Part shown: positions 1 through 4,805 of the stretch, one piece after another | Layout: each line of letters starts with the position of its first letter | How positions within the stretch are numbered: position 1 is the stretch's first letter | Assembly (NCBI GenBank): GCA_903890595.1 | Contig: CAITBU010000409.1 | Coordinates: 1-6,056, forward strand | Direction of reading: 5' to 3' | Origin: an uncultured Holophagaceae bacterium | Lineage (GTDB): Bacteria > Acidobacteriota > Holophagae > Holophagales > Holophagaceae | Length of the DNA stretch: 6,056 nucleotides | Position numbers and translations under genes: made by a program | Notes under the pieces: generated by a model | Database searches by the model: none | What the model was told of the DNA's origin: nothing | The model's input: only the letters and a program-made list of their open reading frames with translations

Positions 1-957
1 CACGGTGCCCGTACCCTTGAGGCCCACCAGCCAGTCCCGGTTGCCGGCATGGGTCAGCACCCGCAGATCCGGCTGCCCCGTGGTACTGCCCAGGGTGAGG
101 TAGGGAGCCTGGTTATAGGACAGTCCGAACTGGCCCGTGCGGAACACCTGGATGGGCGAGGCGGTGCTGGCGGCATCGGTGTTGTGGCGCCCCACGAACA
201 GGTAGCCGTTGGCGGTATCGAGGGCGAGGACCCCGTACTTCCCCAGGGTCGTCTGGCTGCCGAGGATCACATCCGTAGCACCGAAGGCGGAGGCATTCCC
301 CCGGCGGAGGCGGGGACCCGTGAGGGCCTCGATGCCGACGGTGCCGCCATCCAGGAAGAACGCATAGACCACCCCCGAGGCGGCGACCACACCGGTGCCG
401 CCGCTGTCGCTGCTGTTTTGCAGCGCCTGGAGCGTCACCGAGGCGTCCTGGCCCTGTGCGCTGGCACTGGCGACCACCCAGATCTGGGTGCTGCTGTCCC
501 CATTTTCGGTGATGTACAGGGTGTTGTTCTGAGCATCCAGGGCAACCTGGCCAAACTTCCCGTTGGTGAGGCGACCGGTGTTGGAGAGGGCGAAGGAGAC
601 CACCTCGGCGCTGGGCACCGAACCAGTCTGAGTGCGGATGCTGCTCACCCGCACGATGGTGCCCGTCTCGGACACCAGGTACAGCACACCCCGCTGGCTG
701 TCGAAGCAGACGCCGCCCCAGGCCAGGGCGGTGACCTTGGTGAAAAGGCTCGAGCTGATGCGGTAGGTGGGCGCCAGGGTGGCGGTGCTGTCGTAGAGGG
801 TGCCCAGGTCCTTCCACACGTACACCTGACTGGTGGTTGAATCAAAGGCGTACAGGGCGGCGCCGCTGGTGCCACCGCTGGGATCAGACGTCTCCTTGCA
901 GCCGGTGAGCAGGAGCAGACAAGAGGCCACAAGGCTGAACAAGAAGCGCAAGGTCAT
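1..957 (-). CDS. Predicted outer-membrane or periplasmic lipoprotein with beta-propeller-like repeats (3' end outside window)
   Basis: This frame is open without a stop for 319 codons from an ATG at 957 to the left edge, so the C-terminus is missing. Residues 1-20 form a lipoprotein signal: Arg4, a hydrophobic core, then the lipobox LTGC with the lipidated Cys at 20. The mature part is rich in Ser, Thr and Gly and carries recurring blade-like strands: FDSQRGVLYLVS (85-96), LDAQNNTLYITE (140-151) and LDTANGYLFVGR (246-257), plus a looser copy near 188-205. This 'LDxxxxxLY' pattern is typical of YncE/NHL-type beta-propellers. I infer a cell-envelope propeller, perhaps for binding; no catalytic motif is visible. 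An AGGA ribosome binding site 5 nt upstream overlaps the stop of the DUF4388 gene 7 bp away, so the two are probably one operon. The specific function is not recognised. Confidence 0.85.
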   Translation of the reverse strand, partial: MTLRFLFSLVASCLLLLTGCKETSDPSGGTSGAALYAFDSTTSQVYVWKDLGTLYDSTATLAPTYRISSSLFTKVTALAWGGVCFDSQRGVLYLVSETGTIVRVSSIRTQTGSVPSAEVVSFALSNTGRLTNGKFGQVALDAQNNTLYITENGDSSTQIWVVASASAQGQDASVTLQALQNSSDSGGTGVVAASGVVYAFFLDGGTVGIEALTGPRLRRGNASAFGATDVILGSQTTLGKYGVLALDTANGYLFVGRHNTDAASTASPIQVFRTGQFGLSYNQAPYLTLGSTTGQPDLRVLTHAGNRDWLVGLKGTGTV

Positions 958-962
958 CGGAA

Positions 963-966
963 TCCT
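963..966 (-). promoter_or_regulatory. Ribosome binding site of the lipoprotein gene, overlapping the upstream stop codon
   Basis: On the minus strand the upstream gene ends in TAG (967-965). The AGGA at 966-963 uses the last two bases of that stop and sits 5 nt before the ATG at 957. This fixes the lipoprotein start and suggests translational coupling between the two genes. Confidence 0.6.
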
Positions 967-1906
967 ATCGGGTAGCGAAGAGGGCCTTCAGTTGGGCGTT
1001 CAGGCTGCGCACGGTGTCCGCATCGCAGCCCGCCTCCACAGCCCCACGACTGACGGCCAGGGCCAGGGCCTTGACGGCCTCGGGGCCTTCTCCGCTGTTG
1101 ATGGCCTGGGTGGCCTGGGCCTGCAGTTGATTCACCATGCCGTGGTGCGCCTCGGGCAGCGCCGCCTTGGCCGTCTGGGCGATGCGCTGGGCATAGTTCA
1201 TGAGCTTGACCATGCGCTGGGGGTCCGCCACAACGGGGGGTGCCGCTGGCGGCGCACTAGCGGCCTCCAGAGTGACTTGCAGGGGAGGCGGGGGCAGCGC
1301 CTCAGCACCGGTGGGGGCAGACACTGGGGCGAATTCCTCTGCCAGGGGCGGACGCCCGGAACGGATGCCCTTCATGGCCACGAGGCCCGCCAGCACCAGC
1401 CCGTAGAGGTCCTTGGCCAGGTCCAGCGCCGGTTGTCCTGCCAGCTCCGCCAGCTCGGACACGGAGCAGAAGCCGGTGGCCATCGACAGGAGGCTGGCCT
1501 GCCGGGGCCCGATGCCCTCCGGCACCTCCCCCGGCAGCAGGGTGGAGACGGGATAGAGATCCAGCGAGGGAATCTTCTGGCTGAGGATGCGCCACTCGTC
1601 CATCCGCTCCCCGAAGGCCATCAGGAGGGAACCGTTGGGGCGGGTGAGCGTGGTGGGCACCTCAGCAGTAGAGGCCTCGAAGTGGTAGCGGCCATCCAGC
1701 CACATGGCCACTTCCAGCAGGGCCTCCAGACCCTCGGCAGAGGGGGTCTCAGCATGGACCAGGCGCCCATCCTTCAGGTAGATTCGGGCCCGCCGAGCCT
1801 CCTGCTGGACATGGAAGCACCCGGATTTTCCGCTACGCCCCACCAGTTGGATGATATCCGCCAGGGGTGCCTCACGCATGGAGCCTTGGATAACGCCCTG
1901 GGACAT
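965..1906 (-). CDS. DUF4388 (PATAN-type) domain protein with winged-helix-like middle and helical C-terminus
   Basis: The protein is 313 residues from the ATG at 1906, preceded by GGAAGG with a 4-nt spacer. The reading frame stays open much further upstream, but that part is antisense to ribB and is not used here. Residues about 8-105 match the DUF4388/PATAN fold: REAPLADIIQLVGRSGKSG, then a strand pair ending in IYLKDGRLVHAE, then GLEALLEVAMWLDGRYHFE. Residues about 115-180 (from the LLPGEVPEGIG stretch through LAKDLYGLVLAGLVAMKG) look like the small helical or winged-helix segment often following DUF4388. A Pro/Ala-rich linker spans about 190-228. The C-terminal 85 residues are helical and Ala/Gln-rich and I do not recognise them. 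DUF4388 proteins are associated with signalling and surface or gliding functions in acidobacteria and myxobacteria; the role here is unknown. There is no signal peptide or membrane segment, so it is probably cytoplasmic. An internal ATG at 1879 is a weaker alternative start. Confidence 0.85.
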   Translation of the reverse strand: MSQGVIQGSMREAPLADIIQLVGRSGKSGCFHVQQEARRARIYLKDGRLVHAETPSAEGLEALLEVAMWLDGRYHFEASTAEVPTTLTRPNGSLLMAFGERMDEWRILSQKIPSLDLYPVSTLLPGEVPEGIGPRQASLLSMATGFCSVSELAELAGQPALDLAKDLYGLVLAGLVAMKGIRSGRPPLAEEFAPVSAPTGAEALPPPPLQVTLEAASAPPAAPPVVADPQRMVKLMNYAQRIAQTAKAALPEAHHGMVNQLQAQATQAINSGEGPEAVKALALAVSRGAVEAGCDADTVRSLNAQLKALFATR

Positions 1907-2000
1907 ATAACCTTCCGAAGGAGTGGGATGGGGAACGCCAAACCTTACCATGGAGTGCGCCCTTCCCCCCGGCGGGTTCCTGAGCGATGCTGGGGGTTCC
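1907..2000. promoter_or_regulatory. Divergent intergenic region between the DUF4388 gene and ribB
   Basis: These 94 bp must carry promoters or leaders for both outward-facing genes, unless either is read from further away. I see no convincing -35/-10 pair. The clearest element is a palindrome at 1911-1921 (CCTTC-C-GAAGG). Read on the minus strand it supplies the GGAAGG ribosome binding site of the DUF4388 gene; read on the plus strand it gives GAAGGAG ahead of a 36-codon ORF (1928-2038). The ribB start itself has only a weak GGGGG. The region is too short for an FMN riboswitch and shows none of its conserved blocks. Confidence 0.45.
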
Positions 2001-3119
2001 ATGAACCATTGTCCAGACTCTCCCTTCGCCAGTATTGATGACGCCATCGAAGCCATCCGGCAGGGCCGGATGGTGGTGGTGGTGGATGACGAGGACCGCG
2101 AAAACGAGGGCGACCTCACCCTGGCCGCCGAACACGTAACGCCCGAGGCCATTGCCTTCATGGCCACCCATGGCCGGGGGCTGATCTGTGCGGCTCTGGA
2201 GGGTCCCCTCCTGGACCGCCTGCAGATCCCCCTCATGGTGCGCGACAACACCAGCCCCTTCGAGACCGCCTTCTGCGTGTCCGTAGAGGCCCGGGAAGGC
2301 ACCACCACGGGCATCAGTGCCCAGGATCGGTCCCGGACCATTCAGGCCCTCATTGCCCCGGAGGCCCGGCCCCAGCACTTCGTCAAGCCCGGCCATGTCT
2401 TCCCCCTGCGCGCCCGACCCGGGGGCGTCCTGACCCGCACCGGCCAGACCGAGGCCAGCGTGGACTTGGCCCGACTGGCGGGCCTGCACCCCAGCGGTGT
2501 CATCTGCGAGATCATGAAGGACGACGGCACCATGGCCCGGGTCCCCGACCTGGTGCCCTTCTGCCGCCAGCACGGCCTGCTCCTGGTGACCGTGGCCGAC
2601 CTGGTGGCCTACCGCCTGCGCCAGGAGCCCCTGGTCCGGCTCCTCGAGGTGCGGACCATGGCCAGCGAGTGGGGCCCCCTGCAGGTGCACCGGTTCCAGA
2701 GCCTGCTGGATGGTGGCAGCCACCTGGCCTTTGTCCTGGGTGACCTGGCCCGGGAGGTAGCCCCCCTGGTGCGGGTCCATGTGGAGACCCTGCCCGACGA
2801 CCTCCACGGCTTCGAGAACGGCCTCTTCCAGAAGGCCATGGGTGCACTGGCGAAAGAGGGCTGTGGTGCCCTGGTTTACCTGCGCCGCCACGCCCACACC
2901 CCCGGGGTCGCGGAGGAAGGCCAGCCCCTGCCCCAGACCATGAGCGACCGGGACTTTGGGGTGGGTGCGCAGATCCTGCGCCAGCTTGGCATTGGCAAAA
3001 TGCGCCTCCTCAGCCGCCACGAAACGAAGTACATTGGCCTGCGTGGCTTCGGCCTCGACCTGTGCGCCCATGTGCCTCTGGAGCCCTCCGGAAGCCAGCC
3101 CACCCCGGACCAGCCCTGA
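2001..3119 (+). CDS. ribB: 3,4-dihydroxy-2-butanone-4-phosphate synthase with degenerate GTP cyclohydrolase II domain (RibBX type)
   Basis: The 372-residue protein makes 3,4-dihydroxy-2-butanone 4-phosphate from ribulose 5-phosphate for riboflavin synthesis in the cytoplasm. Residues 11-206 are the DHBP synthase domain, with the acidic loop DDEDRENEGD (29-38, metal ligand Glu34), GHVFPLRA (His132), GQTEASVDLARLAG from 148, and GVICE (Glu170). The second metal ligand of E. coli RibB, His153, aligns with Gln149. Residues 207-361 have the GCHII fold order (RVH, later SDRDFGVGAQILRQLGI and KMRLLS) but no zinc cysteines: RVHSECLTGD and RCDC of RibA are replaced by RVHVETLPDD and GFEN, and the HRQEGR catalytic stretch is gone. 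This resembles the RibBX variants described in proteobacteria, so GCHII activity is unlikely and a separate RibA should exist. I chose the ATG at 2001 because it leaves the usual short N-terminus; in-frame starts at 1923 (GTG) and 1950 would add atypical residues. trxA follows after 35 bp. Confidence 0.93.
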   Translation: MNHCPDSPFASIDDAIEAIRQGRMVVVVDDEDRENEGDLTLAAEHVTPEAIAFMATHGRGLICAALEGPLLDRLQIPLMVRDNTSPFETAFCVSVEAREGTTTGISAQDRSRTIQALIAPEARPQHFVKPGHVFPLRARPGGVLTRTGQTEASVDLARLAGLHPSGVICEIMKDDGTMARVPDLVPFCRQHGLLLVTVADLVAYRLRQEPLVRLLEVRTMASEWGPLQVHRFQSLLDGGSHLAFVLGDLAREVAPLVRVHVETLPDDLHGFENGLFQKAMGALAKEGCGALVYLRRHAHTPGVAEEGQPLPQTMSDRDFGVGAQILRQLGIGKMRLLSRHETKYIGLRGFGLDLCAHVPLEPSGSQPTPDQP

Positions 3120-3142
3120 TCGAAGCCGCAACCCCGACCCTG

Positions 3143-3149
3143 AAAGGAG
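3143..3149 (+). promoter_or_regulatory. Strong ribosome binding site of trxA
   Basis: AAAGGAG lies 5 nt before the ATG at 3155. This decides the trxA start against longer in-frame reading, which would run back into the 3' end of ribB. Confidence 0.75.
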
Positions 3150-3154
3150 TCTTC

Positions 3155-3475
3155 ATGTCCGACCTCGTCTCGCACGTCACCGACGCCGAGTTCCCCCAGA
3201 CCGTTGCCCAGGGCGTCACGCTCGTGGACTTCTGGGCCCCCTGGTGTGGCCCCTGCCGCGGGATCGCCCCCATCCTGGACGAGCTTGCGGTGGAGCTGCA
3301 GGGCAAGGCCAAGTTCGTGAAGATGAACGTGGACGAGAACCCGGATGTGGCCGGCCAGTTCGGCATCATGAGCATCCCGACCCTGATCGTCTTCAAGGAC
3401 GGCAAGGCCGTGAACAAGCTCATCGGCGGCCAGCCCAAGGCGCAGATCAAGGCGTTTGTGGAGTCGGCTTTCTAG
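3155..3475 (+). CDS. trxA: Thioredoxin
   Basis: The protein is 106 residues, the normal length of a bacterial thioredoxin 1. It reduces disulfides of cytoplasmic proteins and is recycled by thioredoxin reductase. The active site is WCGPC (Trp30, Cys31, Cys34) after the strand VTLVDFWAPW. The cis-proline is Pro75 in SIPTL, followed by IVFKDGK and the Gly-Gly at 91-92. The buried Asp of the family is present as Asp25 (VDFWA). There is no signal peptide, so it is cytoplasmic. It starts 35 bp after ribB with its own strong ribosome binding site and is probably co-transcribed with ribB, although an independent promoter inside ribB cannot be excluded. The gene ends at the border of the repeat region, and no classical hairpin-plus-T-run terminator follows it directly. 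Confidence 0.97.
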   Translation: MSDLVSHVTDAEFPQTVAQGVTLVDFWAPWCGPCRGIAPILDELAVELQGKAKFVKMNVDENPDVAGQFGIMSIPTLIVFKDGKAVNKLIGGQPKAQIKAFVESAF

Positions 3476-3476
3476 G

Positions 3477-3499
3477 TTAGCTATCGGCTGTCAGCGGTC
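3477..3499 (+). repeat. First short copy of the TCRGCTR heptad motif
   Basis: Directly after the trxA stop, TTAGCTA is followed by TCGGCTG (3484-3490) and TCAGCGG (3491-3497). This is the same 7-base unit that builds the larger repeats to the right. A 13-bp unrelated stretch with GAAGGAAG separates it from the 105-bp repeats. Confidence 0.6.
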
Positions 3500-3530
3500 G
3501 AAGGAAGAAGCTATCGGCTGTCAGCTATCA

Positions 3531-3593
3531 GCTGTCAGCCAATGCGGGGCTCGGCTGCCGCATGGCAGCAGCTGGGACTTCTTGGCTGACAGC
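3531..3593. repeat. Nested inverted repeat in copy 1
   Basis: GCTGTCAGCCAA (3531-3542) is perfectly complementary to TTGGCTGACAGC (3582-3593). Inside it ATGCGG (3542-3547) pairs with CCGCAT (3558-3563). The right arm also forms a local palindrome, TTGGCTG-A-CAGCCAA (3582-3596). As RNA or single-stranded DNA this could fold into a branched hairpin. There is no T-run, so it is not a classical intrinsic terminator. Confidence 0.8.
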
Positions 3594-3635
3594 CAATTCG
3601 CTTGGTAGCTGTCGGCTATCAGCTGTCGGCTATCA

Positions 3636-3698
3636 GCTGTCAGCCAATGCGGGGCTCGGCTGCCGCATGGCAGTAGCTGGGACTTCTTGGCTGACAGC
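3636..3698. repeat. Nested inverted repeat in copy 2
   Basis: This is the same structure as in copy 1, shifted by 105 bases: 12-base outer arms at 3636-3647 and 3687-3698, an inner ATGCGG/CCGCAT pair, and the palindrome TTGGCTG-A-CAGCCAA at 3687-3701. The arms are unchanged between copies; the substitution at 3674 lies in the loop and that at 3706 lies outside the arms. Confidence 0.8.
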
Positions 3699-3730
3699 CA
3701 ATTCGGTTGGTAGCTGTCGGCTACCGGCCA

Positions 3731-3824
3731 AAGCGGGCCCAGCCTGGTTCCCGCAACATGTGTGGTCCCTGCTGGCTAGTAGCTAACGAATGCCCCGGAT
3801 TGCCCCCACGACCGGGCTGGGTTT
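3731..3824. other. Non-repetitive part of the intergenic region with a weak hairpin
   Basis: No gene is visible here. CCCGG (3794-3798) and CCGGG (3812-3816) could pair around a 13-base loop, followed by a short TTTT at 3822-3825. That could be a poor plus-strand terminator for ribB-trxA, but the stem is short and the loop long. Confidence 0.25.
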
Positions 3825-3866
3825 TAGCCGATAGCTGATAGCTGATAGCCGATAGCCGATAGCCAT
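3825..3866 (-). repeat. Heptad array TAGCYGA, inverted relative to the left-hand arrays
   Basis: Six tandem 7-base units read TAGCCGA, TAGCTGA, TAGCTGA, TAGCCGA, TAGCCGA and TAGCCAT on the plus strand. This is the reverse complement of the TCRGCTA unit found at 3484-3730. The intergenic region is therefore bounded by heptad arrays in opposite orientation. The array ends 4 bp before the stop codon of the response-regulator gene. Confidence 0.92.
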
Positions 3867-3870
3867 AAAA

Positions 3871-4782
3871 TCATTTCTTCCGCAGCGCCATCCGAATCTG
3901 ATTGCCCTTCTCGTTGAAGTGGACTTCGTCCATCACGAGGAGGATGAGGGGTAGGCCACGGCCGCACTGGGGCGCCACGTCCGAGCCCCGGGGCTCCTGG
4001 GCCAGCTGGCTGGTCGGGAAGCCATGGCCCTCGTCCGTGATCTCCAGCTCGATGCGGTCGGTGTCCATGGCCAAGCGCACCTCGATGAGGCGCCCGGCGT
4101 AGGCGGGATCCGCCAGCCGCTGGGCCCGGAGGTCGGAGTAGGCATCCTCCTGGTCAAGGATGTCGCCCTTCAGGCTGGAATCCAGCTCCAGGTTTCCATG
4201 CTCCAGGGCGTTCACCAGGGACTCGTGGATGGCCATGGCGATGACATCCACGTTGTTGGCGGAGGCGAAGCCCATGGGCACCAGGCGGTCCGTGAGGTGC
4301 CGCACCAGGGTGGGCACATCCAGCTCGTCGGAGCGGAACAGGAAGTGGCGGCGCTCGTTCACCAGGCCCTGGAGGCCGGTATCCCCCAGGCGGATCTCGC
4401 GGTAGAGGTCCACCAGGTGGAACACGTTGCTGATCATGTCCCGCAGGGCAATGGGCTTCATGAAGAGGTTGGCCGCCCCCTGGCGCATGGCGCGGATGGC
4501 GTAGTCCACCGAGGCCTGGCCGGTCATGAGCACCACGGGCAGGCGGGGCTTGATGGCCTTGATGCGGTCGATGACATCGAAGCCGTTGAGGCCCTCCATG
4601 TTGATGTCGCTGATGACCAGATCGAACTCGGGCGAGGCCGGGTTCTGCACCAGGTCCAGGGCATGCGCGGCATCCGGGTAGGAGTGCACCTCCATGCCGT
4701 AGTGCTCCAGGGCCGAGTGGACCATCTCCAGCACCGCCAGATCGTCATCGATCAGCAGGATATGAGGCGGGCGTCGGATCAT
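3871..4782 (-). CDS. Response regulator: receiver domain fused to an RsbW-like HATPase (anti-sigma factor kinase type)
   Basis: The protein is 303 residues and cytoplasmic. Residues about 7-120 are a CheY-like receiver with the acidic triad Asp12-Asp13-Asp14, phosphoacceptor Asp59 (VISDINMEG), Thr87 (LMTG) and Lys109 (FMKP), so it should accept phosphate from a histidine kinase. A linker follows to about 150. Residues about 150-302 are a GHKL ATPase of the RsbW/SpoIIAB group: N box HESLVNALEHGN (Glu187, Asn191), G1 box DEGHGF (250-255) and a glycine motif CGRGLPL (273-279). About 30 residues between the N and G1 boxes form a charged insert, common in this fused family. No dimerisation and phosphotransfer (HisKA) helix is present, so it is unlikely to be an ordinary sensor kinase; I infer phosphorylation-controlled binding or phosphorylation of an anti-sigma antagonist-type partner. 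It starts 23 bp after waaA with GGAG 5 nt upstream, so the two are probably co-transcribed. No partner gene is in the window. Confidence 0.92.
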   Translation of the reverse strand: MIRRPPHILLIDDDLAVLEMVHSALEHYGMEVHSYPDAAHALDLVQNPASPEFDLVISDINMEGLNGFDVIDRIKAIKPRLPVVLMTGQASVDYAIRAMRQGAANLFMKPIALRDMISNVFHLVDLYREIRLGDTGLQGLVNERRHFLFRSDELDVPTLVRHLTDRLVPMGFASANNVDVIAMAIHESLVNALEHGNLELDSSLKGDILDQEDAYSDLRAQRLADPAYAGRLIEVRLAMDTDRIELEITDEGHGFPTSQLAQEPRGSDVAPQCGRGLPLILLVMDEVHFNEKGNQIRMALRKK

Positions 4783-4805
4783 GGGGGCTCCGGGTCTGGG
4801 CGATT

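Larger units (their letters stand above)
3511..3720 (+). repeat. Two adjacent 105-bp direct repeats built on TCRGCTR heptads
   Basis: Copy 1 is 3511-3615 and copy 2 is 3616-3720, with an exact 105-base offset. By eye they differ at four positions: 3516/3621 (g/a), 3523/3628 (a/g), 3569/3674 (c/t) and 3601/3706 (c/g). Each copy begins with heptads: TCGGCTG, TCAGCTA, TCAGCTG, TCAGCCA at 3514-3541 in copy 1, and TCAGCTG, TCGGCTA, TCAGCTG, TCAGCCA at 3619-3646 in copy 2. A unique core follows (GCGGGGCTCGGCTGCCGC..., ending in AATTCG), then TTGGTAGCTG and another TCGGCTA leading into the next unit. The heptads continue past copy 2 as TCGGCTA CCGGCCA (3717-3730). No protein-coding role is likely. 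Confidence 0.9.

Noticed and set aside
49..840. Long plus-strand open frame of 263 codons
   Set aside because: It is antisense to the lipoprotein gene, which has a lipobox, a ribosome binding site and repeated propeller strands. The frame is a by-product of high GC.
1923..2000. N-terminal extension of ribB from GTG 1923 or ATG 1950
   Set aside because: The added residues do not resemble RibB N-termini, and the ATG at 2001 gives the usual short lead before the first helix.
1907..2000. Possible FMN riboswitch upstream of ribB
   Set aside because: The leader is under 100 bp and lacks the conserved FMN aptamer blocks.
833..2038. Plus-strand open frame of 401 codons
   Set aside because: It is antisense to the DUF4388 gene, shows no recognisable domain, and has His/Gln/Gly-rich composition typical of shadow frames. 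Only its last 36 codons, behind AAGGAG, were kept as a possible short upstream ORF.
1872..3131. Minus-strand open frame of 419 codons
   Set aside because: It is antisense to the well-supported ribB gene and has no family features.
3562..3786. 74-codon plus-strand ORF with an internal protein repeat (AGTSWLTANS twice)
   Set aside because: The repetition only reflects the 105-bp DNA repeat, whose length is a multiple of three. There is no ribosome binding site and no known domain.
3476..3866. Possible CRISPR array
   Set aside because: Units are 7-base tandem motifs and 105-bp direct copies without regular unique spacers, and no cas gene is present.
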